A stretch of DNA of 64,000 bases, from positions 20,014 through 84,013 of the forward strand of contig CAVWFH010000018.1 of NCBI GenBank assembly GCA_963754065.1, read 5' to 3'. The notes beneath the pieces were generated by a model, which had not been told where the DNA came from, made no database searches, and worked only from the letters and a program-made list of their open reading frames with translations. The position numbers were made by a program, and so were the translations under genes. This document shows, piece by piece, positions 8,849 to 18,455 of the stretch. Position 1 is the first letter of the stretch. Every line of letters starts with the position of its first letter. This stretch comes from JALORV01 sp963754065. GTDB lineage: Bacteria; Pseudomonadota; Gammaproteobacteria; Burkholderiales; Burkholderiaceae_F.

Positions 8849-9948
8849 CGCCCCGGTGTCGTGCGCGCCGCGCGAACGGCGGCCAGGCTGTCATTGATCT
8901 GCGGTACATCCACCGACAATGCCGTTGTACCCAGTTGCTTGAGCAATCCGAGCGCGGCGGCCGCATTCGGCTGGCGCGTATCGACATAGCGGGTCATCAG
9001 CGCCTGTGTCTCGGCGAGATCCGCGCGGAACAACCTGTCATTGCGTCCGAGCAGCGCCTGGCGGGCATTGAGCAATCGCAGCTTGATCTGCAACCGCACC
9101 AGCTGCTGCTGCTGCGGTTGCAACAGCAGCGAATCCGGTGCTTCGACCTGACGCAGGCGAACCAGGTCGCGGTACTCGCCGAGTTCGGACTGCAAACGTT
9201 CGAACCAGCGTTCCCACCAACGCGAACCCGGCGAAGGTGCCTGCAGCTCCACTGCCTTGCCGGGAGGCGTCACCTGGGGTGCCGGACGCGGGTCGGATAT
9301 CAGCGGCCAGAGTTCGGCACCTGCCGCCAGCTGGTCGAGCTTCAATGCCATGCCGGTGACGTCCACTGACGGGGCCACTTTCAGACGCTCGATATCGCGC
9401 GCGATGACACGCCGCAGCGGCAGAAAGCGCGCGCTGTCCGCGCGCGCGAGCCGGGCATCCGCGGTCTGCAGCGCCGCCAGCGCGGTGCTCACGTTGCCGC
9501 TGATCGCCAGTTCCTGCCCTGCCACCGCAACCAGACGTTCGACCTCGACCAGGACTGCTTCATCGCGCCCGCGCGAGAGGTCGGCGTAAAGCTGCTCGAG
9601 CGACTCGCGCTGCCCCTGCTCTTCGGCCAGGCGTGCCTCGAGCAACGCGGCCCGCTCACGGGTGGAGCGTGCCTCGGCATCGGCGCGATTCGCAATGTCG
9701 ACAGCTCGGGTCGTGGCCTGCTCCAGATCGGTCAGGCGGCGCGCGGACTCCTTGCGCAGGCTGGCGAGCTGTACGTGGGCATACAGCGCCGCCAGCAGGG
9801 CAATGACGACCACGACGACGGTGATCCATGCGGAAGCGGACCCGCGTGTCGATGGAGCAACAGCGGCAGGCGCAAGGCCCACCGCAACCGCCGGTTCCGG
9901 CATGGTGGGCGGCGATGCAGATTCGCTGGGCAGCGGCTGGTTCGTCAA
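8845..9948 (-). CDS. hemX: HemX family protein
   Basis: A 367-residue bitopic inner-membrane protein. After a short Pro/Ala-rich cytoplasmic tail comes one helix (WITVVVVVIALLAALYA, about residues 42-60). It is followed by a long coiled coil rich in Ala, Glu and Arg (SLRKESARRLTDLEQATTR to about residue 130). The C-terminal domain is predicted periplasmic. It has no SAM-dependent methyltransferase domain, so the common label of uroporphyrinogen-III methyltransferase would be misleading. It sits between hemD and hemY in the heme operon. Confidence 0.9.
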   Translation of the reverse strand: MTNQPLPSESASPPTMPEPAVAVGLAPAAVAPSTRGSASAWITVVVVVIALLAALYAHVQLASLRKESARRLTDLEQATTRAVDIANRADAEARSTRERAALLEARLAEEQGQRESLEQLYADLSRGRDEAVLVEVERLVAVAGQELAISGNVSTALAALQTADARLARADSARFLPLRRVIARDIERLKVAPSVDVTGMALKLDQLAAGAELWPLISDPRPAPQVTPPGKAVELQAPSPGSRWWERWFERLQSELGEYRDLVRLRQVEAPDSLLLQPQQQQLVRLQIKLRLLNARQALLGRNDRLFRADLAETQALMTRYVDTRQPNAAAALGLLKQLGTTALSVDVPQINDSLAAVRAARTTPGR

Positions 9949-10030
9949 GGCAGCGATCGTAGGGACGCGATCGGCAGACCGCGTGGACTGCGGCGCAAGC
10001 CGCCGCGCGAGCCTCCGCGAAGCGCGAGAG

Positions 10031-10801
10031 CTAGAGCGATTCTAGCCTTGCGATCAGCGCGTCGTCGTCGGGGGCCGACAATTCAACTTGCGTGTAGCCC
10101 GCACCCAACAGACGTTCGCGAATGCGTTCGTGCGTGGCGATCGCCGTACCCTGCCGCAACCACCCTCGTGCACCGGCGATGTCGGCCACCTGCCGGTCGA
10201 GCGCTTCGACGGCCTCGGTGCTGGAAAAGACGACGATCGCTGGCACGGACGACGCCATCGCCTGCTGCAACTCACGCTGCACCGCTAGATCGGTCGCGGG
10301 ATCCGTGCGCGTGTACACCGCCAGCACCTCGACCGCGGCGCCGGCGGCGCGAAAGCGCTCGGCCAGCCATTCGCGGCCGTGCTGCGCCCGCAGGATCAGC
10401 ACGCGACGCGCGAAGCAGCCACGCCGCTCCCATTCGGCCCAGAACGCCTCGGATCCGGCCGCGCCATCCGTCGCAGGCACGATGACGAGCGTGCCGGCTG
10501 GTGGCTTCAGGTCCTCCACAACCGCGACGCCGGTCGCGGCACCGACTGCCCCGATTTGGGTGGTGCTCGGCCAGGGCCGGGCGAGCAACACGGCTGCGGC
10601 GCGCACGGCCGCCGGGCTGACAAACAGGGCAAGGTCGAAGTCGGCCAGGCGGTCCAGCATGCGTCGCGCATGGGCCGGATCAGGCGCCGGACCGATTTCA
10701 AAGACGGGCCACCCGAGTGCGTCTCTGCCGGCTGTGCGCAGGCGCTCGAGCAGACGCGCACCGGCCTCGGCCGGGCGCGTGACGATGACTAGCTGCTTCA
10801 C
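10031..10801 (-). CDS. hemD: uroporphyrinogen-III synthase
   Basis: A 256-residue cytoplasmic enzyme that cyclises and inverts ring D of hydroxymethylbilane to give uroporphyrinogen III. The family is weakly conserved, but the expected two-lobe pattern is present. It begins VIVTRPAEAGARLLERL, with LALFVSPAAVRAA in lobe one. The second lobe has LILRAQHGREWLAERFRAAGAAVE, AVYTRTDP and the VVFSSTEAVEAL substrate-loop segment. It starts 21 bp after hemC, which fixes the assignment well. Confidence 0.92.
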   Translation of the reverse strand: MKQLVIVTRPAEAGARLLERLRTAGRDALGWPVFEIGPAPDPAHARRMLDRLADFDLALFVSPAAVRAAAVLLARPWPSTTQIGAVGAATGVAVVEDLKPPAGTLVIVPATDGAAGSEAFWAEWERRGCFARRVLILRAQHGREWLAERFRAAGAAVEVLAVYTRTDPATDLAVQRELQQAMASSVPAIVVFSSTEAVEALDRQVADIAGARGWLRQGTAIATHERIRERLLGAGYTQVELSAPDDDALIARLESL

Positions 10802-10822
10802 GGCCCGAATCTGGATCAGGAC

Positions 10823-11746
10823 TCAGGCCAGACCCAGCAAGCGCAGTGCACCGCGCTCCTTCAGGTGCGCAACGGCCTCGGCCGCCAGAGCGTCGGCGTC
10901 CGCCAACTCACCGGAAAACTCAGTTTCGACGTACTCACCGGTCGCCGCATTGCCGACCAGCGCGCGCAGCCGGAGCCGATTTCCTTCGACTTCCGCATAG
11001 GCCGCGAGCGGTACCTGGCAGCTGCCGCCGAGCCCGCGCGAGACTCCGCGCTCGGCCGCCGTGGCTGCGCGCGTCGCGGCGTCGTTGAGGGGAAGCAGCA
11101 GTTCCGCCGTCGCCCGGTCGTCGCTGAGGACTTCGATGCCCAGCGCACCTTGTCCCGGCGCCGGCAGTGACACCGCCGTCGGTATGACCTGGCGTATGCG
11201 GGCCGCCATGCCAAGGCGCTTCAGCCCTGCAGCCGCCATCACGAGCGCATCGAAGTCGCCGCGGTCGAGTTTGGCCAGTCGCGTGTTGACGTTGCCGCGT
11301 ATCGCCTCGACCCGCAGCCGGGGAAAGCGTGCGCGCAGCATCAGTTCGCGGCGCAGGCTCGAGGTGCCGACACGTGCACCTGGCGGAAGCTCATCGAGCG
11401 TCGCGTAGCGGTTCGAGACGAGGCAATCGCGCGGGTCCTCGCGCTTCATCACGGCGGCCAGCGCGAACTCGGGCGCGAGTTCCATCGGCACGTCCTTCAA
11501 TGAATGCACGGCCAGATGAGCACGCCGCTCCAGCAGGGCAACCTCGAGTTCCTTGACGAACAATCCCTTGCCGCCGACCTTGGACAGCGTCCGGTCGAGG
11601 ATCTGGTCGCCCCGGGTCGTCATGCCGAGCAGTTCGACGTGTGTGCCCGGGTTGCGGCTCGCCAGCAGATCGCGCACGTGCTCGGCCTGCCACAGTGCCA
11701 ACGGACTTTCGCGCGTGGCGATGACGACGTGCGCCTGAGCATTCAT
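10823..11746 (-). CDS. hemC: hydroxymethylbilane synthase (porphobilinogen deaminase)
   Basis: A 307-residue cytoplasmic enzyme joining four porphobilinogens to hydroxymethylbilane. N-terminal IATRESPLALWQAEHV, the acidic SLKDVPMEL loop and RRELMLRARFP are typical. The dipyrromethane-cofactor cysteine is in GLGGSCQVPLAAY near residue 245. It is first in the hemC-hemD-hemX-hemY operon and divergent from ppc, the order familiar from betaproteobacteria. A 12-bp tandem repeat with purine-rich content lies directly before its ATG. Confidence 0.96.
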   Translation of the reverse strand: MNAQAHVVIATRESPLALWQAEHVRDLLASRNPGTHVELLGMTTRGDQILDRTLSKVGGKGLFVKELEVALLERRAHLAVHSLKDVPMELAPEFALAAVMKREDPRDCLVSNRYATLDELPPGARVGTSSLRRELMLRARFPRLRVEAIRGNVNTRLAKLDRGDFDALVMAAAGLKRLGMAARIRQVIPTAVSLPAPGQGALGIEVLSDDRATAELLLPLNDAATRAATAAERGVSRGLGGSCQVPLAAYAEVEGNRLRLRALVGNAATGEYVETEFSGELADADALAAEAVAHLKERGALRLLGLA

Positions 11747-11752
11747 CGGCGC

Positions 11753-11776
11753 GCTTCTCTCACTGCTTCTCTCACT
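11753..11776. repeat. 12-bp tandem repeat (2 copies) before hemC
   Basis: GCTTCTCTCACT occurs twice head to tail. On the hemC strand this places two copies of a GAGAGAAG purine stretch 6-30 bp before the hemC ATG. The duplication may double a weak ribosome-binding site or change leader length. Confidence 0.7.
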
Positions 11777-11860
11777 GCGGAACCCACGTAAAAAGGCGCG
11801 GCGAGTCTAGCATCGGCTCCTCTCGCTTCATGCATCATGTACGTGTATGGAAAGTCGCTG

Positions 11861-14599
11861 ATGACAACCGGGATCGACCAGGCACTGCGCAAGGACATCC
11901 GACTGCTGGGCCAGTTGCTTGGCGACGTGCTGCGTGCCCACGAGGGCGATGCGATGTACGCGGCGGTCGAGGAAATACGTCAGACCGCGCTGCGATTCCG
12001 CCGCGACGAGGAGCCGGCGGCGGCCCGCCGTCTCGATACGCTGCTGCGCCGGCTCTCGCGCGACGACACGATCGACGTCGTCCGCGCGTTCAGTTACTTC
12101 TCTCACCTCGCCAACATCGCCGAGGACCGTCATCTCGTGCGTCGCCAGCAAGCCAATGTATCGATGCGGCCCGGTTCGCTGGCGCACGCGATGGCGGCGT
12201 TGCACGCACGCGGCGTCGGTCCCCGACGGCTGTCGTCCCTGCTCTCCGACGCCTGCCTGATGCCGGTGTTGACCGCGCACCCGACCGAGGTGCGGCGCAA
12301 GAGCATCCTCGATGCCGAACGATCGATTGCCGCACTGATAGAAGCGCGTGACGCCGTACCCGATGATCGCCACGCGGCGATCGATGAGGAGCTTCTGGCA
12401 GGCATTTCGACGCTCTGGCAGACGCGAATGCTGCGGCCCGAGAAGCTCAGCGTCTATGACGAGATCGACAACGCGCTCGCGTACTGGCGCACCACGTTCC
12501 TGCGCGAGATCCCGGCGCTGTATGCCGACCTGGAACGTGCGGCGCACCTGACCGAGCCGATCCCGCCGTTCCTTGCGCTTGGCAGCTGGATCGGCGGCGA
12601 TCGCGATGGGCACCCGCATGTGACCGCCGACACGATGCGCGCCGCCGTAAGGGCGCAGGCGGAGACGGTGTTCGACCACTACGCCTCGGCAGTGCATGCG
12701 CTCGGTGCCGACCTGTCGATGTCGCAGTTGCTGACGCCCGTGAGTCCATCGCTCGCTGAGCTTGCGCAAGCCAGCCCGGATCCATCGCGCCAGCGCACTG
12801 ACGAACCGTATCGCCGCGCGTTGACCGGCGTCTATGCGCGCCTGCTGGCGACCGCCGCTCACCTGGGACTCGACCTGCACGCGCGGCCGGCGGTCGCGGC
12901 CGCACAACCGTACGTGGCGGCCGACGAGTTCCGCGGCAACCTCGCCATCGTGGCCGACTCACTGTCCCGCCACGGCAGCGAACGCATCGCGCGCCTGCGC
13001 GTTGTTCCGCTGTTGCGAACCATCGAAGTCTTCGGCTTTCACGGCGCCACGCTCGATCTGCGCCAGAGTTCCGATGTGATCGAATCCGTGGTGGCCGAAC
13101 TGCTGACCGCGGCCGAGGTCTGCTCCGACTATCGAAAATTGGGCGAGAGCGAACGCATCCGGCTGCTGTCACGCGAGCTCGCCCACGCGCGGCCGCTGGT
13201 CTCGACACACCTCGACTACAGCGACCGGACCCGGGCCGAACTGGCCGTGTTCGATGCCGCACGGTCACTGCGTGCGTCGTTCGGTCCGCGCGCCATCGAG
13301 CGCCATATCGTCTCGCACACCGAGACCCTGTCCGATCTGCTCGAAGTCGCACTGCTGCAGAAGGAAAGCGGCTTGCTCGGCGGCGTCGAGCAGCGCTACT
13401 GCCGGTTGATGGTGGTGCCGCTCTTCGAAACGATCGATGACCTCGACCGCGCGCCGGCGATCATGCGCGAACTGTGGGCACATCCGGGCCTGCGCAGCCT
13501 GCTGCTTGCACCGGCCGCACGCGAGCCGCTGCAGGAAGTGATGCTGGGCTATTCGGACAGCAACAAGGACGGCGGTTTCCTGATGTCGACCTGGCAGCTG
13601 TATCGCACGACGCAGCGCCTGACGCAGGTCGCCGACGAGCAGCGCGTGCGCCTTCGCCTCTTTCATGGCCGCGGCGGAACGGTCGGTCGCGGCGGCGGAC
13701 CGAGTTACGAGGCGATCCTGGCGCAGCCTCCCGGCAGCGTGCGCGGCCAGTTGCGACTGACGGAACAGGGCGAAGTCATACAGGCTCGCTACGCCGATGC
13801 GCGCCTCGGTCGTAGCCATCTGGAAACGCTGGTCGCGGCGCTGCTCGAAGCGAGCCTCGCGTCGCCCGCACTCAACAACGACCAGGAGCGTGCGTTCGAA
13901 GCGGCGATGGAGGACATCGCATGCCATTCGCACCGCGCCTATCGCGCGCTCGTCTACGAGACCGAAGGCTTCGCCGAGTACTTCTTCAGTGCCACGCCGA
14001 TCGCCGAGATCATGGAGCTCAACATCGGCAGCCGGCCGGCCGCGCGCCGTTTCACCGGTCGCATCGAGGACCTGCGCGCCATTCCGTGGGTGTTCTCATG
14101 GGCGCAGTGCCGCATCCTGCTGCCGGGCTGGTACGGATTCGGCAGCGGGGTCGCCGCCTGGCTGGCCGACGGCGATGGCCGGACACGGCGGCAACGCGTG
14201 GCGCTGCTGGCGAAAATGGCGCGCGAGTGGCCATTTTTCCGAACGCTGCTGTCCAACATGGAAATGGTGCTCGCGAAGGCCGACCTCGCGATCGGCGGCC
14301 GCTACGCGCAACTCGCCCATCATCGGCGGCGCGGCGCCACGATCCTCGCCGCCATCCGCAGCGAGTGGAAACTCAGCACGAAGCATCTGCTCGCGATCAC
14401 CGGTCAGAAGCACCTGCTGGAAAACAGCCCCGACCTGCAGCAGGCCCTCAGGCACCGCCTGCCGTACATCGATCCGCTCAACCACCTGCAGGTCGAATTG
14501 ATCAAGCGCTACCGGGCCGGTGTGACCGATGAGCGCATCAAGCGCGGCATTCACCTGACTATCAACGGCATTTCGGCGGGACTGCGAAATACGGGATAG
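11861..14599 (+). CDS. ppc: phosphoenolpyruvate carboxylase
   Basis: A 912-residue cytoplasmic enzyme carboxylating PEP to oxaloacetate to refill the TCA cycle. The catalytic His lies in LTAHPTEVRRK. GYSDSNKDGG holds the conserved Lys, and the Gly-rich loop FHGRGGTVGRGGGP binds PEP. The C-terminal INGISAGLRNTG is nearly the invariant family end. ATG 11861 is preferred to ATG 11837 because GGAAAG lies six bases before it. The stop is followed at once by the long palindrome at 14602. Confidence 0.97.
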   Translation: MTTGIDQALRKDIRLLGQLLGDVLRAHEGDAMYAAVEEIRQTALRFRRDEEPAAARRLDTLLRRLSRDDTIDVVRAFSYFSHLANIAEDRHLVRRQQANVSMRPGSLAHAMAALHARGVGPRRLSSLLSDACLMPVLTAHPTEVRRKSILDAERSIAALIEARDAVPDDRHAAIDEELLAGISTLWQTRMLRPEKLSVYDEIDNALAYWRTTFLREIPALYADLERAAHLTEPIPPFLALGSWIGGDRDGHPHVTADTMRAAVRAQAETVFDHYASAVHALGADLSMSQLLTPVSPSLAELAQASPDPSRQRTDEPYRRALTGVYARLLATAAHLGLDLHARPAVAAAQPYVAADEFRGNLAIVADSLSRHGSERIARLRVVPLLRTIEVFGFHGATLDLRQSSDVIESVVAELLTAAEVCSDYRKLGESERIRLLSRELAHARPLVSTHLDYSDRTRAELAVFDAARSLRASFGPRAIERHIVSHTETLSDLLEVALLQKESGLLGGVEQRYCRLMVVPLFETIDDLDRAPAIMRELWAHPGLRSLLLAPAAREPLQEVMLGYSDSNKDGGFLMSTWQLYRTTQRLTQVADEQRVRLRLFHGRGGTVGRGGGPSYEAILAQPPGSVRGQLRLTEQGEVIQARYADARLGRSHLETLVAALLEASLASPALNNDQERAFEAAMEDIACHSHRAYRALVYETEGFAEYFFSATPIAEIMELNIGSRPAARRFTGRIEDLRAIPWVFSWAQCRILLPGWYGFGSGVAAWLADGDGRTRRQRVALLAKMAREWPFFRTLLSNMEMVLAKADLAIGGRYAQLAHHRRRGATILAAIRSEWKLSTKHLLAITGQKHLLENSPDLQQALRHRLPYIDPLNHLQVELIKRYRAGVTDERIKRGIHLTINGISAGLRNTG

Positions 14600-14601
14600 C
14601 G

Positions 14602-15010
14602 GCGTCGCTCGTGTACGCGACCCTGCGGGTCGCACGTGCACTCGCTCCGGTCACGCGCACTACGTGCGCGCACAACATTGGTCAGTCGGCTGCGCTCCGG
14701 AGCGGCCGCGCGCTCCGCCGACCATCAACTGCACGGCACCCACCCTGACCCTCCCGCCAAGCGGGAGGAGACGAGTGCACTCCTCCCTGCGACCCTCCTC
14801 GCCCGGCGACGGAGGGAAGCGGCAATTCGGCGCCCTACGAGGTGCGTCGCGGGGAGGAGTGCGTGGGCGTTGCCACTTCGGCGGAGCGCGCGGCCGCTCC
14901 GGAGCGCAGCCGACTGACCAGTCTTGAGCGGTTCTCGCGAACGCGAGAACCGTAACCGCCGCGAGCTGCACGTGCGATCGGCGTAGCCGATCGCGTACAG
15001 CGAGCGACGC
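14602..15010. repeat. 409-bp nested palindromic element filling the ppc-algR gap
   Basis: Three nested levels of inverted repeat are visible. The outer arms are 14602-14640 and 14967-15010, each holding its own hairpin (14617-14633, and 14974-14994 with a 9-bp stem). The middle arms, 14680-14721 and 14878-14919, are identical over 42 bases. The inner arms, 14777-14793 and 14846-14862, match at 16 of 17. Extra hairpins lie at 14751-14767 and 14930-14951 (10-bp stem GGTTCTCGCG). The element runs from three bases after the ppc stop to one base before the algR stop. Short open frames occur on both strands but look like by-products of the symmetry. A non-autonomous mobile palindrome or very large bidirectional terminator is inferred. 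Confidence 0.85.
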
Positions 15011-15784
15011 TTAGCTCTTTGCCGCCGCCTTCACCGTCGGCCATTGCCGGCGGCTGATCGGCAGGCGCTCGGGAACGTCCTTCAGCAGGACTTCCCAGTG
15101 GCCTTCGGACGACTCACCGTCCTCGTCGATGCTGCCGCGCACGCGCTGGAAACCGAGGATGGCCTTGCGCGCCACCAGTGCATTGCGGTGGATGCGGACG
15201 AAGCGCTCGCCGAACTCGGTTTCGAGCGAGGTCAGCGATTCCTCGGTCAGGTGTTCGCGCGCGACCGTACGGATCGTCACGTACTTCAGTTCGGCGCGCA
15301 GATAGACGATGTCCTCGACCGGCACGAGGATCATGCGGCCGCGCTCGGACACGGTCACGTGCGAGCGGATCGAGCCGATGGTCTTGGCGAGATCCTCGAT
15401 GCGCGGCTCGTGCGTGCGAAATCTTTCGGCGCGGGCCAGTGCAGCGACCAGGCGCTCGGCTCGAACGGGCTTCATCAGGTAATCGAGCGCCCGCACCTCG
15501 AACGCTTCGAGTGCGTGCTCGTCGTAGGCGGTGACGAAGATCACCGCCGGCGGATTGGTTCGTTGCGCCAGATGGCGCGCGACTTCGATGCCATTCATGT
15601 CCGGCATGTGCACGTCGAGCAGAACGACATCCGGATTGAGGCGGTCGACTTCTTCCAGCCCGCGGATACCGCCGCCAGCCTCGCCGACTAGCTGGAGAGA
15701 CACCTGCTCCGAACAGTCGCGCAGGACTTGCCCCAGGCGCGCTCGCGCCGGAGGTTCGTCGTCCACGATCATCACGTTCAACAT
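15011..15784 (-). CDS. algR: LytTR response regulator, AlgR-like
   Basis: A 257-residue two-component regulator. The receiver domain (residues 1-125) shows the acidic pocket VDDE, the phospho-acceptor Asp in LLDVHMPD near residue 57, and the Lys in YLMKPVRAERL. A LytTR DNA-binding domain follows (about 145-250), with VYLRAELKYVTI and RIHRNALVA. Order and similarity match AlgR of Pseudomonas and its betaproteobacterial counterparts. The sensor kinase gene lies 10 bp upstream on the same strand. Targets cannot be read from the window. Confidence 0.9.
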   Translation of the reverse strand: MLNVMIVDDEPPARARLGQVLRDCSEQVSLQLVGEAGGGIRGLEEVDRLNPDVVLLDVHMPDMNGIEVARHLAQRTNPPAVIFVTAYDEHALEAFEVRALDYLMKPVRAERLVAALARAERFRTHEPRIEDLAKTIGSIRSHVTVSERGRMILVPVEDIVYLRAELKYVTIRTVAREHLTEESLTSLETEFGERFVRIHRNALVARKAILGFQRVRGSIDEDGESSEGHWEVLLKDVPERLPISRRQWPTVKAAAKS

Positions 15785-15794
15785 GACTGGCCCT

Positions 15795-16838
15795 TCAGGC
15801 GCTTTTCTCGACCGGCAAGGTCATTGTCAGCTCGAAGCGGTCGCGCCTGACCTGGGTTTCGATGCGCGCTTCGAGGTCATAAATCAAAGCCAGTCTCCCG
15901 CGGATGTTCGCCAGTCCGATCTGGTTGCCTTCGCGCTGGGGACGTTCGGGCGCGATCGGATTGCTCACATAAATTTCCAGCGTGAAACCGTGCTGCTTCA
16001 CGCGGACGATGATATCGGCGCGTCCTGGCAGGGTTTCGGCCCCATAGCGGATCGCGTTTTCAATCACCGGCTGCAGTAGCAACTGTGGCACCTTTGCCCG
16101 GGGGTGGTATGCCCCGATTTGCCAGTCAACCGCCAGCCTATTTCCGAGCCGGGTCTGCTCGATTTCCACATAGTTGCGACACAGCTCGATTTCCTGTGCC
16201 AGCGGCACCAGCTTGCGGGTGTCCGCCATCACTGCGCGGAACAATTCGGCGATGCTTTCCAGCATGCGCTCGGCCTTGGCGGGCTCCGTTCGGATGACCG
16301 CCAGCACCGCGTTCAGGCTGTTGAACAGGAAGTGCGGTCGGATGCGCGACTGCAGCGCCTGGTACTTCGCCTCGGCCACGGCGGGCGAGAAGGCGCGTTC
16401 GCGCAGTTCATAGTAGTGCTGGACACCGGCACCGAGTGCCAACGCAGCCAGCGCATGCCCGAACGGCGTCCAAGGTGTGCCGGTTTCGCGGAACAGCACC
16501 GACAGCACATAGGTGACGAGCGCCGGAGTCAGCCACGCAATCGCCCGTTGTACCGAGACACCGAGGATCGGTAGTGCACGCCGCTGCGCGCACCAGAGCA
16601 TCAGCGTCGTCAGTGTCGCCGGGGCGGCGATCGATGAGATGCGCAGGAACTGCCCAACGAATTCAGCCGGCCCGTCGGCGTCGGCCACGGCGGCGGTCAG
16701 CGAAAGGGCCACCACGATGCCGATGACCCGCAGCAGCACGCCCATGTTGCAGCCGTCGGGAATCAATCGGCGCGGCGTCGGGATCGCCGTTTCCGCGCGG
16801 GCCAGCGGACCCTTTAATGCAGGTGGCGACGGCTTCAC
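15795..16838 (-). CDS. algZ: LytS/YehU-type sensor histidine kinase, AlgZ-like
   Basis: An inner-membrane sensor with about four N-terminal helices (VLLRVIGIVVALSLTAAV onward) and a His_kinase domain. The phosphorylated His is in SRIRPHFLFNSLNAV. The N box LLLQPVIENAIRYGAE and the GLANIRGRLALIY region follow. It is the partner of AlgR. The start is uncertain. ATG 16745 would cut off the conserved LIPDGCN region, so GTG 16838 is chosen (347 residues). ATG 16913 is also open but would nearly meet the divergent argH leader. Confidence 0.82.
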   Translation of the reverse strand: MKPSPPALKGPLARAETAIPTPRRLIPDGCNMGVLLRVIGIVVALSLTAAVADADGPAEFVGQFLRISSIAAPATLTTLMLWCAQRRALPILGVSVQRAIAWLTPALVTYVLSVLFRETGTPWTPFGHALAALALGAGVQHYYELRERAFSPAVAEAKYQALQSRIRPHFLFNSLNAVLAVIRTEPAKAERMLESIAELFRAVMADTRKLVPLAQEIELCRNYVEIEQTRLGNRLAVDWQIGAYHPRAKVPQLLLQPVIENAIRYGAETLPGRADIIVRVKQHGFTLEIYVSNPIAPERPQREGNQIGLANIRGRLALIYDLEARIETQVRRDRFELTMTLPVEKSA

Positions 16839-16939
16839 AAACCTATAATCGGCGACCGCAGACAGATGCGACAGGCCTCGGTGCAAGGCACAAGGTCGCC
16901 CTCCCCGTGGCAACAGGCCACCTTCCTCTCCGGATGATT

Positions 16940-18358
16940 ATGTCAGAGCCCCCCGCGAACTCCTCCAATCCCCTAGGCTCGAAAAGCAGCGCCTGGTCCG
17001 GCCGTTTCGAGGAACCGGTGGCGGATTTCGTGCTGCGCTACACGGCCTCGGTGGGCTTTGACCAGCGCCTGGCCATGGTCGACATCGACGGCTCGCTGGC
17101 CCACGCAGCGATGCTGGCGAAGCAGAAGATCCTCTCCGCCGACGACCTCGCCGCTATCGAGCGGGGACTGGCGCAGATCCGCGGCGAGATCGAGCGCGGC
17201 GAGTTCGCTTGGCGACTGGACCTCGAAGACGTGCACCTGAACATCGAGAAGCGACTGACCGACCTGGTCGGCGATGCCGGCAAGCGCCTGCACACCGGTC
17301 GCTCGCGCAACGACCAGGTCGCCACCGACCTGCGACTGTGGCTGCGTGGCGAGATCGACCGCATCGTTGCAATGGTGCGTGCGCTGCAACGGGTGCTCGT
17401 GGCACAGGCCGACCGTCACGCCGATACCGTCATGCCCGGCTTCACACACCTGCAGGTGGCGCAGCCGGTGACCTTCGGCCATCACCTGCTGGCCTATGTC
17501 GAAATGCTCGAGCGCGACCATGAGCGGCTGCAGGATGCTCGCCGCCGGGTCAATCGCCTGCCACTGGGGGCGGCGGCGCTGGCCGGCACGACGTTCCCGA
17601 TCGATCGCGCCTTCGTCGCCGAACGGCTGGGCTTCGAGGCGATCGCGGAAAACTCGCTCGACGCCGTCAGCGACCGTGACTTCGCGATCGAGTTCAGTGC
17701 CGCCGCCGCGCTGCTGATGGTGCACGTCTCCCGGCTGGCCGAGGAACTGGTGCTGTGGATGAGCCCGCGCTACGGCTTCGTCCGCCTGCCGGATCGCTTC
17801 ACGACCGGCTCGTCGATCATGCCGCAGAAGAAAAATCCGGACGTTGCGGAACTGGCGCGCGGCAAGAGCGGGCGCGTCGTCGGCCACCTGATGGCCCTGC
17901 TGGTGCTGATGAAGGGGCAGCCTCTCGCCTACAACAAGGACAACCAGGAGGACAAGGAGCCGCTGTTCGACACGGTCGATACAGTGCTGGACACCTTGCG
18001 TGCCTTCGCCGAGATGGTGCCGGGAATCGAAGTCAATGCCGCCGCGATGCGGCAAGCCGCCGCGGAAGGCTATTCGACGGCGACCGACCTGGCCGACTAC
18101 CTGGTGCGCAAGGGCATGCCGTTCCGCGAGGCGCACGAAGCCGTGGCACGCGCGGTAAGACTGGCCGCCGGACGCGGTGTCGAGTTGGCGGCACTCACGG
18201 CCGCCGAGCTGAAGTCGTTCTCCGGATTGATCGACGACGACGTCCGGCACGCACTGACGCTCGACGGCTCGGTCGCGGCGCGCGACCACCCGGGCGGCAC
18301 CGCGCCGGCCCAGGTGCGCCGTCAGATCGCACGTTGGAAAGAACTTCTGGGCAGTTGA
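16940..18358 (+). CDS. argH: argininosuccinate lyase
   Basis: A 472-residue cytoplasmic enzyme, last step of arginine synthesis, splitting argininosuccinate to arginine and fumarate. The N-terminal WSGRFEEPVADFV, the HTGRSRNDQVATDLRLW block and the fumarase-superfamily signature GSSIMPQKKNPD near residue 291 (with the catalytic Ser) are all intact. ATG 16940 fits the family start, and ATG 16934 is two codons earlier. A TATAAT hexamer at 16844-16849 is a candidate -10 element, though no clear -35 accompanies it. Confidence 0.96.
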   Translation: MSEPPANSSNPLGSKSSAWSGRFEEPVADFVLRYTASVGFDQRLAMVDIDGSLAHAAMLAKQKILSADDLAAIERGLAQIRGEIERGEFAWRLDLEDVHLNIEKRLTDLVGDAGKRLHTGRSRNDQVATDLRLWLRGEIDRIVAMVRALQRVLVAQADRHADTVMPGFTHLQVAQPVTFGHHLLAYVEMLERDHERLQDARRRVNRLPLGAAALAGTTFPIDRAFVAERLGFEAIAENSLDAVSDRDFAIEFSAAAALLMVHVSRLAEELVLWMSPRYGFVRLPDRFTTGSSIMPQKKNPDVAELARGKSGRVVGHLMALLVLMKGQPLAYNKDNQEDKEPLFDTVDTVLDTLRAFAEMVPGIEVNAAAMRQAAAEGYSTATDLADYLVRKGMPFREAHEAVARAVRLAAGRGVELAALTAAELKSFSGLIDDDVRHALTLDGSVAARDHPGGTAPAQVRRQIARWKELLGS

Positions 18359-18455
18359 CCTCCCGGCGCGGACCTTCGCCTAGAATCCGCCGACACAAGG
18401 TTGGGTGCCCAGGTCTGCCGGACTCCGGCCGGTCGGGTACGGAGGAGACACGGAC

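Noticed and set aside
8845..9948. Uroporphyrinogen-III C-methyltransferase for hemX
   Set aside because: No SAM-binding methyltransferase domain is visible, only a helix and a coiled coil. The name is an annotation carry-over.
14636..14971. Short proteins encoded in the ppc-algR gap on both strands
   Set aside because: The open frames follow from the mirror symmetry of the palindrome, have no ribosome-binding sites and have no recognisable domains.
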